64,000 bases of DNA from positions 1 to 64,000 of the forward strand of contig NZ_JAHOPH010000014.1 of the NCBI RefSeq assembly GCF_019798055.1, written 5' to 3'. Both the position numbers and the translations under genes were made by a program. Below are positions 1-9,960 of the stretch, in pieces. Source of the stretch: Salsipaludibacter albus. GTDB lineage: Bacteria > Actinomycetota > Nitriliruptoria > Nitriliruptorales > Nitriliruptoraceae. The notes below the pieces were generated by a model. The model did not search any database. It saw nothing but the letters and a program-made list of their open reading frames with translations, and had not been told where the DNA came from. The first letter of the stretch is position 1, and each line of letters opens with the position of its first letter.

Positions 1-202
1 ACCCCGACCCGTGGAGGCACCGACAGCCACCCGCCCGCCACCGCCGAACCCCGCACACCTCGCGATGTGACTTCGTGATCCCGATGTGAGTTCGACGCGC
101 TGGTGCGTCCAACCCACATCGCTGCGGCGACGTCACATCGCGAGGTGTGCGGGGTTCGGCGGTGGCGGGCGGGTGGCTGTCGGTGCCTCCACGGGTCGGG
201 GT
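1..202. repeat. Large perfect inverted repeat upstream of scpA
   Basis: Bases 1-71 are the exact reverse complement of 132-202 (71-bp arms, 60-nt centre at 72-131). The left arm reaches the window edge, so it may be longer. The centre holds a nested repeat: CGATGTG at 82-88 faces CACATCG at 114-120. No recognisable gene lies inside. The DNA could extrude as a cruciform or form a very stable RNA hairpin; function is unknown. Confidence 0.9.
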
Positions 203-307
203 GGGCGAAACGTTACGCTGCCGGGCGACCACGGGGCGCGTCGCACCTGTCTGCGTGCCCGCCCATCACCCGTCCTGCGCCAGCTCCCGAGCCCCGAGGG
301 CCGCCCG

Positions 308-1201
308 ATGACCCACCACGTGGACCTGGAGGTCTTCCAGGGACCGTTCGACCTGCTGCTGGAGCTGATCGCCCGACGCCGGCTGGACGTCACCGAGGTG
401 GACCTGGCCGAGATCACCGGTGACTACCTGGCCTCGCTCGACGGCCTCGACCGGCTCGACCTCGAGACCGCGACCCGGTTCCTGGTCGTGGCGGCGACCC
501 TGGTCGAGCTCAAGGCCGCTCGCCTGCTGCCCGTCGACGACGTCGAGGACGAGCACGACCTGCTGGCCCAGGCCCGCGACCTGCTCTACGCCCGCCTGCT
601 GGAGTACCGGGCCTTCCGCGACGTCGCGACCGTGCTGGGGGAGCGCCACGTCACCGAGGCGGCCCACCACGCCCGCACCGTCGACCTCGAACCCCGGTTC
701 CGCCGGCTGGTGCCCGACGCGCCGCTGGAGACCACCGCGGTGGACCTGGCCCGGCTCGCCGCCCGTGCGACCGCGCCACGCCCGGACCCGGCGGTCGAGC
801 TGAGCCACATCCGGCGCACCTTCCTGTCGATCCGGGACGCGGCCGGACTGGTCCTGGACCGTCTCGAGCAGGTCGGCACCCGCGCGACCTTCGACGAGCT
901 GGTCTCCGGCCGGACCCGCTCGGACGCCGTCGTGGTGTTCCTCGCCGCCCTCGAGCTGTACAAGCTCGGCCACGTCGAGCTGGACCAGGAGACGCACCGC
1001 GGCCCGCTGGCCGTGGCCCGTGCCGCTGCCGACGCCGACCTGCGGGTCCTGACCGCGACGGCGGCGGGGGAGGACGAGGACGACGATGTCGACCTCTCGG
1101 GCGACGAGCCGGTCGACGGCCCCGACACGACGGCCGCCACCACCACGCCCGACGGGGACCGCGTCCCGGTCGCGGCCATGCCAATCGAGGTGGCGTCGTG
1201 A
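308..1201 (+). CDS. scpA: Segregation and condensation protein A (kleisin)
   Basis: ScpA is the kleisin subunit that bridges the two heads of an SMC dimer; with ScpB it forms the bacterial condensin used in chromosome compaction and segregation. The 297-residue product starts with the family hallmark DLEVFQGPFDLLLELI, continues through the helical Smc-binding domain and ends in the winged-helix-like C-terminal region (FDELVSGR...VVFLAALELYKLG). An acidic tail of about 50 residues follows, longer than in most relatives. I chose ATG 308 over upstream in-frame starts because homology begins there and a purine-rich stretch precedes it. The stop overlaps the GTG start of scpB by four bases (GTGA), so the two are translationally coupled. 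Identity is secure. Confidence 0.95.
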   Translation: MTHHVDLEVFQGPFDLLLELIARRRLDVTEVDLAEITGDYLASLDGLDRLDLETATRFLVVAATLVELKAARLLPVDDVEDEHDLLAQARDLLYARLLEYRAFRDVATVLGERHVTEAAHHARTVDLEPRFRRLVPDAPLETTAVDLARLAARATAPRPDPAVELSHIRRTFLSIRDAAGLVLDRLEQVGTRATFDELVSGRTRSDAVVVFLAALELYKLGHVELDQETHRGPLAVARAAADADLRVLTATAAGEDEDDDVDLSGDEPVDGPDTTAATTTPDGDRVPVAAMPIEVAS

Positions 1202-2169
1202 CGGTCGACCCCACGCACCTCGCCAGCCTCGAGGCCCTGCTCTTCCTCGCCGACGAGCCCGTCGCGCTGCCGGCACTCGCGGCCGCCCTCGAGGTGGACG
1301 ACGACATCGTCCGGACACTCCTGGACGAGCTCGTCCAGCGGCTGCACGAGCGCCAGTCTGGCCTGGTGGTGCGCCACGTCGCCGGCGGCTACCGGCTCTA
1401 CACCGACCCCGTGGCCGATCCCGCCATCGAGCGACACCTGCTGTCCGGGCGCAACGGGCGCCTGTCCAACGCCGCGCTCGAGACCCTCGCAGTCATCGCC
1501 TACAAGCAGCCCATCAGCCGCGGTGACATCTCCGACATCCGGGGTGTCAACGCCGACGGTGCCGTGCGCTCACTGCTGTCGCGGGGCCTGGTCGGGGAGG
1601 TCGGCCGCGAGGACGGGCCGGGCCAGGCGGTCCTGTTCGGCACGACCTCCAGTTTCCTGGAACAGCTCGGACTGGTCGACCTCGACGACCTGCCTCCCCT
1701 GACCGACTACCTCGACGAGGTCGCCCCCGACGAACCGGTGGGCGAGGGGATGCGACGCGCCCGCAAGGCCCTGGCGGCCGGCGGCCGACTGCCCGCGACC
1801 GGTCGTGGCACCTGGGACGGCGAGGTGCTCGACCCCGACGAGGACGCGACACCGCTCACGCCGGTCCGCTCGCGCAGTGACTTCCGGGACCTGACCGAGG
1901 ACCTCGAGCGGGTCGCCCAGGCGGCCATGGACCGTCTCCGCGACGCCGTGGTCGCCTCCGAGGACCCCGACGCCGCGATGGCCGCCGCCGAGGACCAGTG
2001 GGACGACACAGCCGCGTCGACCGGCGCCCCCGGCGTGCACCTGGTCGGCGACGACGAGGCGGACCGCACCGACGCCGACGCGAGTGCATCCGACGACGAC
2101 ATCGACCGCGCCGACGACCACGCCCGGGACGGCTCCACCGACCAGGCTCGGGTGTCCCATGGCTCGTGA
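1198..2169 (+). CDS. scpB: Segregation and condensation protein B
   Basis: ScpB dimers bind the ScpA kleisin and complete the SMC-ScpAB condensin complex. The first ~190 residues carry the two winged-helix domains, including the characteristic NAALETLAVIAYKQPISRGD stretch and the SRGLVGEVGR motif. The protein is 323 residues, against a usual 180-220; the extra ~130 C-terminal residues are acidic, low-complexity and probably disordered. It starts with GTG inside the scpA stop codon. Its own end overlaps the next gene by 11 bases, so scpA, scpB and the pseudouridine synthase form one operon, as in many Gram-positive bacteria. Confidence 0.95.
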   Translation: MTVDPTHLASLEALLFLADEPVALPALAAALEVDDDIVRTLLDELVQRLHERQSGLVVRHVAGGYRLYTDPVADPAIERHLLSGRNGRLSNAALETLAVIAYKQPISRGDISDIRGVNADGAVRSLLSRGLVGEVGREDGPGQAVLFGTTSSFLEQLGLVDLDDLPPLTDYLDEVAPDEPVGEGMRRARKALAAGGRLPATGRGTWDGEVLDPDEDATPLTPVRSRSDFRDLTEDLERVAQAAMDRLRDAVVASEDPDAAMAAAEDQWDDTAASTGAPGVHLVGDDEADRTDADASASDDDIDRADDHARDGSTDQARVSHGS

Positions 2170-2974
2170 CCGACTGCAGAAGGTCATGGCGCACGCGGGG
2201 ATCGCCTCGCGCCGGGCCAGCGAGGAGCTGATCGCCGCCGGACGGGTGACCGTCAACGGCGAGGTCGCCACGCTCGGACGCAAGGTCGACGCCTCGGCCG
2301 ACGACATCCGGCTGGACGGTGAGCGGGTCAACGTCGACCAGGACCTGGTCCACGTCATGCTCAACAAGCCCCAGGGCATCATCACCACCGTCGACGACCC
2401 GCGTGGTCGCCCGACCGTGGTCGACCTGGTGGCGATCCAGCAGCGGATCTATCCGGTCGGGCGGCTCGACGCCGACACCGAGGGCCTGCTCCTGCTGACC
2501 AACGACGGCGAACTGACCCACAAGCTGCTGCACCCGTCCCACGAGGTCGAGAAGATCTACGTCGCGCTGGTGCGTGGCACCGTCCGCGACCGCACCCTGG
2601 TGACCCTGCGCGACGGGGTCGAGCTCGAGGACGGCTTCGCGAAACCCCGGGCCGTGACCGTGCTGGAGTCCGAGCACGACCAGACCCTGGTGCAGCTGAC
2701 CATGACCGAGGGTCGCAAGCGCGAGGTGCGGCGGCTGCTCGACGCGGTCGGCCACCCGGTGAAGCGACTCGCCCGGGTGTCGTTCGGCGGGGTCGAGCTG
2801 GGCGAGCTTCGCCAGGGCAAGTGGCGCTTCCTGACCCAGCAGGAGATCGCGCGGCTGCACGCCGCGGTCGAGGGACGCAGCGGGCCCGACCGGTCCCGGC
2901 GCACCGCGAAGCGCGAACGCCAGGACCGTGAACGGGCCGCGACGCGCGCCGAGCGCGCCGAGCGGGAACACTGA
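2159..2974 (+). CDS. RluB/RsuA-type rRNA pseudouridine synthase
   Basis: This enzyme isomerises a uridine in rRNA to pseudouridine. The 271-residue protein has an N-terminal S4 RNA-binding domain (residues ~1-60, LQKVMAHAGIASRR) and the catalytic domain with the signature GRLDADTEGLLLLTNDG, whose first aspartate is the nucleophile. The TEGRKREVRR motif near residue 190 is typical of the RluB/RsuA branch. A lysine/arginine/glutamate-rich tail (~35 residues) follows. ATG 2159 lies inside the end of scpB. The gene is next to scpAB in most actinobacteria. The precise target (23S, RluB-like) is inferred from this context. Confidence 0.92.
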   Translation: MARDRLQKVMAHAGIASRRASEELIAAGRVTVNGEVATLGRKVDASADDIRLDGERVNVDQDLVHVMLNKPQGIITTVDDPRGRPTVVDLVAIQQRIYPVGRLDADTEGLLLLTNDGELTHKLLHPSHEVEKIYVALVRGTVRDRTLVTLRDGVELEDGFAKPRAVTVLESEHDQTLVQLTMTEGRKREVRRLLDAVGHPVKRLARVSFGGVELGELRQGKWRFLTQQEIARLHAAVEGRSGPDRSRRTAKRERQDRERAATRAERAEREH

Positions 2975-3098
2975 CAGCGGCGCTCCGTCGGGACCGCACC
3001 CACCGACCCACCACGCCCCGGCGGCCGGTGGCCCTCGGCCGCCCCCCGACCCCGCCCTCCCGACCCGGGATCCGCAGCACCGAAGCGAGGCTGACCAG

Positions 3099-3472
3099 AT
3101 GGACGACCGCACCACCCGTGTCCGTGCCCTCCGTGGCGCGACCACGCTCGACGTCGACGACCGGGACCACCTGCTGGACCGGACCGGCGAGCTGATCGAC
3201 GAGCTGTTCGCGCGCAACGACCTGTCGGAGGACGACCTCGTGTCGCTGGTGTTCACCGCCACCGACGACATCTCCTCGGCGTTCCCGGCCGAGGCCGCGC
3301 GCCACGGCGGGATCACCCACGTGCCCCTGCTGTGTGCCCGCGAGCTCGACATCGACGGCGGGATCCCTCGCTGCATCCGGATCCTCGCCCACGTCTACAC
3401 CGACCGGACCCCGACCGAGCTGCGCCACCCCTACCTGCACGACGCGCGCCAGCTGCGAACGGACCTCCCCGA

Positions 3473-3476
<4 letters not shown>
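3099..3476 (+). CDS. aroH: Chorismate mutase, AroH (trimeric) class
   Basis: Converts chorismate to prephenate, the entry step to phenylalanine and tyrosine. The 125-residue length matches the monofunctional trimeric AroH family, not the helical AroQ class. The N-terminal RVRALRGATTLDVDD with the conserved active-site arginine, the EDDLVSLVFTATDDI segment and HVPLLCARELDI correspond to the Bacillus AroH active site. ATG 3099 has a GCGAGG element about 9 bases upstream. The stop overlaps the start of cmk-der by four bases (ATGA), so the two are co-transcribed, a common actinobacterial arrangement. Confidence 0.92.
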
Positions 3477-5449
<1,973 letters not shown>

Positions 5450-5489
5450 CCCGCGACGCCCGTCCGCACGTCAGCCCGTGCGCGCCTGG

Positions 5490-5543
5490 ACGTCGAGTGT
5501 GCTCTTCGCGGCTGGATGCGGCCCCGAGCCGCACACTCGACGT
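5490..5543. terminator. Bidirectional hairpin between convergent genes
   Basis: ACGTCGAGTGTGC (5490-5502) is perfectly repeated inverted at 5531-5543, with a GC-rich 28-nt centre that can itself pair. It lies between the stop of cmk-der (5449) and the stop of the convergent acidic gene (5557). There is no T-run on either side, so it is a hairpin of the T-less kind common in high-GC genomes. Confidence 0.55.
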
Positions 5544-5556
5544 GGTGGCTGGGGCG

Positions 5557-5931
5557 TCAGGTGGTCGAGGGGATCCCGTCGGCGTCGTCGGGGAGGTCCT
5601 CGACGGCCTCCTCCTCGGCGTGCTCGTCCTCCATGCCGTCACTGGGCGCGGTCCTGACCCCGGTGTCGTCCCAGGCGGACTCGACCACGCTGGACGAGTC
5701 GTCCAGCGCCTGCGGGGTCGCGTCGTCGTCCAGCGCGGTGACGTCGGCCGACAGCTCCTCGGTCCGGTCGTCGGTGCGGGGATCGGACAGCGGGTCGGCG
5801 GCCGGGTCGTCGTTGGTCCGGGGGTCCTGCGGGTCGGTCGGGACGTCGTCGACGCGCGGGTCGGTGTCCGGGGCGGGCTCGTCGTCGTCGTGCTCGGGGA
5901 CCATCGGCTCGGGGCTCTGGGCGGCACTCAT
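5557..5931 (-). CDS. Small acidic, disordered hypothetical protein
   Basis: I do not recognise a family. The 124-residue product is dominated by Asp, Glu, Pro and Thr and has no hydrophobic segment, so it is probably soluble and unstructured. Reasons to think it real: a GGAAGG ribosome site seven bases before ATG 5931, a single clean frame, and the hairpin where it converges with cmk-der. It lacks catalytic motifs. Acidic bias is common in proteins of salt-adapted organisms, so it says little about function. Confidence 0.6.
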   Translation of the reverse strand: MSAAQSPEPMVPEHDDDEPAPDTDPRVDDVPTDPQDPRTNDDPAADPLSDPRTDDRTEELSADVTALDDDATPQALDDSSSVVESAWDDTGVRTAPSDGMEDEHAEEEAVEDLPDDADGIPSTT

Positions 5932-6083
5932 GCGGGGACCTTCCGGGTCGGCGGGTGGACGTGGTCCACACTACGTCGACAGGCAGGTGCAGCCGACGGC
6001 CACCCGGACGGGGCCGCACCACCGAGCCCGGTCCGGCTCGCCGACGACGGGGGCGTCCGTGCGGCATGGGCGGGCGCGCGTGG

Positions 6084-6113
6084 TTGGAGGGGGTGTGTGG
6101 GGTCGGGTAGTGT
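6084..6113 (+). promoter_or_regulatory. Candidate sigma-70-type promoter for tRNA-Pro
   Basis: TTGGAG at 6084-6089 and TAGTGT at 6108-6113, 18 bases apart, match the -35/-10 pattern loosely. A start near 6120 would leave a short leader before the tRNA at 6129. Confidence 0.4.
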
Positions 6114-6128
6114 CGAGGGTCGCAACAG

Positions 6129-6205
6129 CGGGCTGTGGCGCAGTCAGGTAGCGCACTCGTCTGGGGGACGAGGGGTCGCCGGTTCAAGTCCGGCCAGCCC
6201 GACCA
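6129..6205 (+). tRNA. tRNA-Pro (anticodon GGG)
   Basis: The acceptor arm CGGGCTG (6129-6135) pairs with CAGCCCG (6195-6201), followed by discriminator A and an encoded CCA. The anticodon stem CTCGT/ACGAG encloses the loop CTGGGGG, giving anticodon GGG, which reads CCC and CCU proline codons. The T arm contains GGTTCAAGTCC. The length of 77 is normal, and the CCA tail is genome-encoded. Confidence 0.95.
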
Positions 6206-6213
6206 TCGACACG

Positions 6214-6240
6214 CCGGCCCGGTCTCCACGACCGGGCCGG
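6214..6240 (+). terminator. Hairpin terminator after tRNA-Pro
   Basis: CCGGCCCGGTC (6214-6224) and GACCGGGCCGG (6230-6240) form a perfect 11-bp stem with a 5-nt loop, starting 9 bases after the tRNA CCA. No T-tract follows. It separates the tRNA from the phosphatidyltransferase gene. Confidence 0.65.
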
Positions 6241-6274
6241 TGGGTCGCGGTCCCCCGACGAGCGAGCCGGATGC

Positions 6275-7021
6275 GTGGTTGAGGTCTTCGATCGCGGCAG
6301 CCGCGAGACGCCGAACGTCGTCACCAATCGCATCCTGACCGTCCCGAACCTCCTGTCGCTGATCCGCCTGCTGGTCCTCCCGTGGCTGTACTGGCTGGTC
6401 GTCGACGAGCAGTACCTGTTCGGCCTCCTGGTCGGGTTCGTGTTCGCGTCGACCGACTGGTTCGACGGCTACGTGGCACGTCGCTTCGACCAAGTGACCA
6501 AGCTCGGCCAACTGCTCGACCCGATCTCGGACCGGCTGTTCATCGTCACGGTGATGGTGTCCCTGGTCGTGTCCGGGGTCGTCCCGTGGCCCCTCGCGCT
6601 GGCCATCGTGTTGCGTGACCTCCTGCTGCTGGTCGGGGGCGCGATCATGCTCGGCTCCGGGGGATCGTGGCCGGGGGTGACGCGGCTCGGCAAGTTCGCC
6701 ACCTTCGGGCTGATGATGAGCTTCCCGCTCCTGCTGGTCGGTGCGTCGCTCACCAAGGACAACGCGACGACTGCCCTGGTGGGCGAGCCGTGGGGCTGGG
6801 TCACCATCATCGGCCTGATCTGGGCCTGGGTCTTCACCGTCCTGTACTGGGTGGTCGGCGTGGGCTACGCCAGGGTCGTGCTGGCACGGCGCCGGGCCGG
6901 TCCGGGTGGCGCCGCGCACGAGCGTGCCCGCCAGGCCGACGACGAGTCGACCGAGTCGACCGGGTCCACGGGGCCCGGCGAGGACGCCGGGCACGCCCGG
7001 CAGCCACGCGACGACGCCTGA
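6275..7021 (+). CDS. CDP-alcohol phosphatidyltransferase (PgsA-like membrane enzyme)
   Basis: Transfers a phosphatidyl group from CDP-diacylglycerol to an alcohol, making phosphatidylglycerol-phosphate, cardiolipin or a related lipid in the cytoplasmic membrane. The CDP-alcohol transferase signature D-x2-D-G-x2-A-R-x8-9-G-x3-D-x3-D is complete, from DWFDGYVARR to LGQLLDPISD (residues ~66-91). Five or six hydrophobic segments span residues ~25-210. The C-terminus (~35 residues) is hydrophilic with a Ser/Thr/Glu-rich run. The GTG start at 6275 follows the tRNA hairpin. The motif cannot distinguish phosphatidylglycerol-phosphate synthase from other alcohol acceptors. Confidence 0.85.
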   Translation: MVEVFDRGSRETPNVVTNRILTVPNLLSLIRLLVLPWLYWLVVDEQYLFGLLVGFVFASTDWFDGYVARRFDQVTKLGQLLDPISDRLFIVTVMVSLVVSGVVPWPLALAIVLRDLLLLVGGAIMLGSGGSWPGVTRLGKFATFGLMMSFPLLLVGASLTKDNATTALVGEPWGWVTIIGLIWAWVFTVLYWVVGVGYARVVLARRRAGPGGAAHERARQADDESTESTGSTGPGEDAGHARQPRDDA

Positions 7022-7400
7022 GCGAACCTCGCTCCGCCGAGCATCCGGCATCTACGCGGGCGGGTCGGAGGAGTCAAGGAGGGGCACCCGGACGGTCGTG
7101 TGGGTCTCTGGGTCGAGGACCACGTCCCCTCTCCGTACGGTGCAGTGGTGCACGGGGCGAGCACGACCTGCGCCCCAGGCATCGCCGCCTCCCGCCGTCC
7201 GATGACTCGCCGCGTCGACCACGTGCCCGTGTGGCACCGTCCGCGACGACCTCCTCCGCGACATCCTGCCGCAGCCCCCCGGCTCCGCCTCGGGCAGGCC
7301 TGTGCCGCGGGACGCCGACGACGCACGTGGCGGCGCGCCCCGCAGTCCGACCGACCGCTCGAGCCAGGCTCGACTCCGTCCCGACCGAGGACATCCCTCC
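7022..7400 (+). promoter_or_regulatory. Untranslated region upstream of the ectoine operon
   Basis: About 380 bases without a convincing gene. It must hold the end signal of the phosphatidyltransferase and the promoter of ectABCD, which is osmotically induced in other bacteria. GAGGGG near 7078 and CCCCTC near 7127 can pair across a weak hairpin. I could not assign -35/-10 boxes with confidence. Confidence 0.4.
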
Positions 7401-7958
7401 ATGACGATCCAGCTGCGTGCACCGCTGCCCGACGAGGGCGCCGAGATGTGGGAGCTCGTTCGCGACAGCGGTGCGCTCGACCTCAACTCGTCCTACGCCT
7501 ACCTGATGCTGGCACGCAACTTCGCCGACACCTCGGTCGTGGCGGTCGACGACGACGAGGTGGTGGGTTTCGTCGCCGGCTACCGCGTCCCCGACGACCC
7601 CTCGGCGTTGTTCGTGTGGCAGGTCGGCGTCGCCGAGGAGGCCCGCGGACGTGGCGTCGCGACCCGGATGCTGGACTGGCTGGTCGAGACGGGCGACGGC
7701 CTGACCCACATCGAGGCCACGGTCGGTCCCGACAACACCGCGTCGCAGAACCTGTTCACGTCGGTCGCCCGGTCCCACGACGCCGAGGTCGAGGTGACCG
7801 AGTGGCTCGACCGGGACGACTTCCCCGAGGACGGCCACGACCCGGAGCACCTGTTCCGGATCGGTCCGCTGGAGGACGACCCCGCGGCCGACGTCGCCGA
7901 CCTCGACCGGGCCCGCGACGACGCGCCCGGCGACCGTCCGCTGGCCACCCCGGCCTGA
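7401..7958 (+). CDS. ectA: L-2,4-diaminobutyrate N-gamma-acetyltransferase
   Basis: Second step of ectoine synthesis: acetylates diaminobutyrate with acetyl-CoA. The 185-residue protein is a GNAT-fold enzyme; FVWQVGVAEEARGRGVATRM contains the Q/RxxGxG/A acetyl-CoA loop. EctA features include LDLNSSYAYLML near the N-terminus and ATVGPDNTASQNLF for substrate binding. A short acidic tail of ~25 residues follows the usual end. It starts the ectABCD block, all on one strand with gaps of 76, 15 and 135 bases, so one operon is likely. The product is a cytoplasmic compatible-solute precursor. Confidence 0.95.
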   Translation: MTIQLRAPLPDEGAEMWELVRDSGALDLNSSYAYLMLARNFADTSVVAVDDDEVVGFVAGYRVPDDPSALFVWQVGVAEEARGRGVATRMLDWLVETGDGLTHIEATVGPDNTASQNLFTSVARSHDAEVEVTEWLDRDDFPEDGHDPEHLFRIGPLEDDPAADVADLDRARDDAPGDRPLATPA

Positions 7959-8034
7959 CCCCGACGCGCGCCACCACGCACCACACGAACATCGACATCC
8001 ACCACGCCACCCTGCTGCCGCGAAAGGCACGCAC

Positions 8035-9396
8035 GTGACCCCGACGACCGCCACCACCGCCCCGCCCGATGCCGCGACCCGCGACCTGGCCGTGCCGGCC
8101 GAGGGCGCGTCCGCTCCGGACGACTCGACCTTCCGCGCGCTGGAGTCGGAGGTGCGTTCCTACTGCCGCACCTGGCCCACCGTGTTCGACACGGCCCGTG
8201 GCAGCCACCTGACCGACGAGGCCGGGCGTGACTACCTCGACTTCTTCTCCGGGGCCGGGGCGCTCAACTACGGCCACAGCAACCCGACGATCAAGCGGGC
8301 GCTGCTGGACTACTGGAGCGTGACGGCATTCACCCATGCGCTGGACAAGTCGACCACCGCCAAGCGCGACTTCCTCGAGACGTTCGACGAGGTCATCCTG
8401 CAGCCACGCGGGATGGACTACCGGGTGATGTTTCCCGGTCCGACCGGCACCAATGCAGTCGAGTCGGCCCTCAAGCTCGCCCGCAAGGTCACCGGGCGGA
8501 CCAACATCGTCAGCTTCACCAACGCCTTCCACGGCATGACGCTGGGCTCGCTGGCGGTCACCGGCAACGCCATGAAGCGCGGTGGGGCGCAGGTCCCGCT
8601 GGACCACACCAACCGGATCCCCTACGACGGCTGGTTCGGTGACGGCACCTCCACCATCGAGCTGTTCGCGGCCTACCTCGACGACTCCGGCAGCGGCATG
8701 GGCAAGCCCGCGGCCGCGATCGTCGAGACCGTCCAGGGCGAGGGCGGACTGGCCCATGCCAGCGACGAGTGGCTGCGCGAGCTCGCCGACCTGTGCGACG
8801 CCCACGACATCCTGCTGATCGTCGACGACATCCAGGCCGGCTGTGGCCGGACCGGCACGTTCTTCAGCTTCGAGCCCTCGGGGATCCAGCCCGACATGGT
8901 CACGCTGTCGAAGTCGCTGTCGGGCTACGGGCTGCCGTTCGCGGTGACCCTGCTCAAGCCCGAGCTGGACGTGTGGGAGCCCGGTGAGCACAACGGCACG
9001 TTCCGTGGCTTCAACCCGGCGTTCGTGACCGCGACCGCGGCGCTGGACTTCTGGACCGACGACACGCTGGAGCACGCGGTCGCCCGCAAGGCCGCACGCG
9101 TGACGCAGCGATTGTCGGCGATGGCCGCCGACCACCCCGAGGCCCAGGCCCGCGTGGTGGGTCGTGGCCTGATGCAGGGGCTGTCGTCGGACGTCCCGGG
9201 GCTGGCCGAGGCGATCTCGTCCGAGGCCTTCGAGCGTGGCCTGCTGCTGGAGACCTCCGGCGCCAACAGCCAGGTCGCCAAGCTGTTCCCGGCGCTGACG
9301 ATCGACGACGCCGACCTCGAGGCGGGCCTCGACATCGTCGCCGCGTCGTTGGCGGCCGCCCTGGTCGACCACGACCTGGTCGTCACCGCGTCCTGA
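8035..9396 (+). CDS. ectB: Diaminobutyrate-2-oxoglutarate transaminase
   Basis: First committed step of ectoine synthesis: transaminates L-aspartate-beta-semialdehyde to 2,4-diaminobutyrate using glutamate and pyridoxal phosphate. The 453-residue protein has the class-III aminotransferase core: PGPTGTNAVESALKLARK for the cofactor phosphate, SFTNAFHGMTLGSLAVTGN, DDIQAGCGRTG and the Schiff-base lysine in MVTLSKSLSGYGLP. The first ~35 residues are a Thr/Ala-rich extension not typical of EctB, so a later start is possible. GTG 8035 has GAAAGG about 7 bases upstream and is preferred. It sits between ectA and ectC in the usual order. Confidence 0.95.
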   Translation: MTPTTATTAPPDAATRDLAVPAEGASAPDDSTFRALESEVRSYCRTWPTVFDTARGSHLTDEAGRDYLDFFSGAGALNYGHSNPTIKRALLDYWSVTAFTHALDKSTTAKRDFLETFDEVILQPRGMDYRVMFPGPTGTNAVESALKLARKVTGRTNIVSFTNAFHGMTLGSLAVTGNAMKRGGAQVPLDHTNRIPYDGWFGDGTSTIELFAAYLDDSGSGMGKPAAAIVETVQGEGGLAHASDEWLRELADLCDAHDILLIVDDIQAGCGRTGTFFSFEPSGIQPDMVTLSKSLSGYGLPFAVTLLKPELDVWEPGEHNGTFRGFNPAFVTATAALDFWTDDTLEHAVARKAARVTQRLSAMAADHPEAQARVVGRGLMQGLSSDVPGLAEAISSEAFERGLLLETSGANSQVAKLFPALTIDDADLEAGLDIVAASLAAALVDHDLVVTAS

Positions 9397-9411
9397 CCCG
9401 AGGAGATTCCC

Positions 9412-9825
9412 ATGATCGTCCGCACCCTCGCCGACACCACCGGCACCGACCGCGAGACCGTCGCCGACACGTGGACCAGCCGCCGCCTGCTGCTGGCCGA
9501 CGACCGGATGGGCTTCTCGCTCCACGACACGGTGCTGCACGCCGGCACGTCGACCGCGATGTGGTACCGCAACCACGTGGAGGCGGTGTACTGCATCGCC
9601 GGTGCAGGCCGCCTGGAGGACCACGAGACCGGCGAGGTGCACCGCATCGAGGCCGGCACGGTCTACGCGCTGGACCAGCACGACCGCCACACCCTCCACG
9701 CCGACACCGACCTGCGGATGGTGTGCGTGTTCAACCCGCCGGTCACCGGGGACGAGACCCACGACGACGACGGCGCCTACCCGGCGCCGAGCCGCCCGGC
9801 GCCCGCGCCGGTCCCGGCGGTCTGA
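9412..9825 (+). CDS. ectC: L-ectoine synthase
   Basis: Cyclises N-gamma-acetyl-diaminobutyrate to ectoine with loss of water. The 137-residue cupin shows the EctC pattern MIVRTLADT at the N-terminus, GFSLHDTVLHAGT, WYRNHVEAVYCIAG with metal-ligand residues, and the GTVYALDQHDRHTL...VCVFNPPVTG C-terminal half. A GAGGAG ribosome site lies seven bases before ATG 9412. It follows ectB by 15 bases and is certainly co-transcribed. Length is normal for the family. Confidence 0.96.
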   Translation: MIVRTLADTTGTDRETVADTWTSRRLLLADDRMGFSLHDTVLHAGTSTAMWYRNHVEAVYCIAGAGRLEDHETGEVHRIEAGTVYALDQHDRHTLHADTDLRMVCVFNPPVTGDETHDDDGAYPAPSRPAPAPVPAV

Positions 9826-9960
9826 AACGACCCCTCCGTTCGTCGCCCTGCGTGGTTGCGCGCGGCGGATCGGTCCGCCACGTTGGCGGGTCCCCGTCGC
9901 ACGCCGGGAGGTGTCCGGCGGGTCCGAAACCGCCCAGCGACACGGAGTGAACCCACGACG

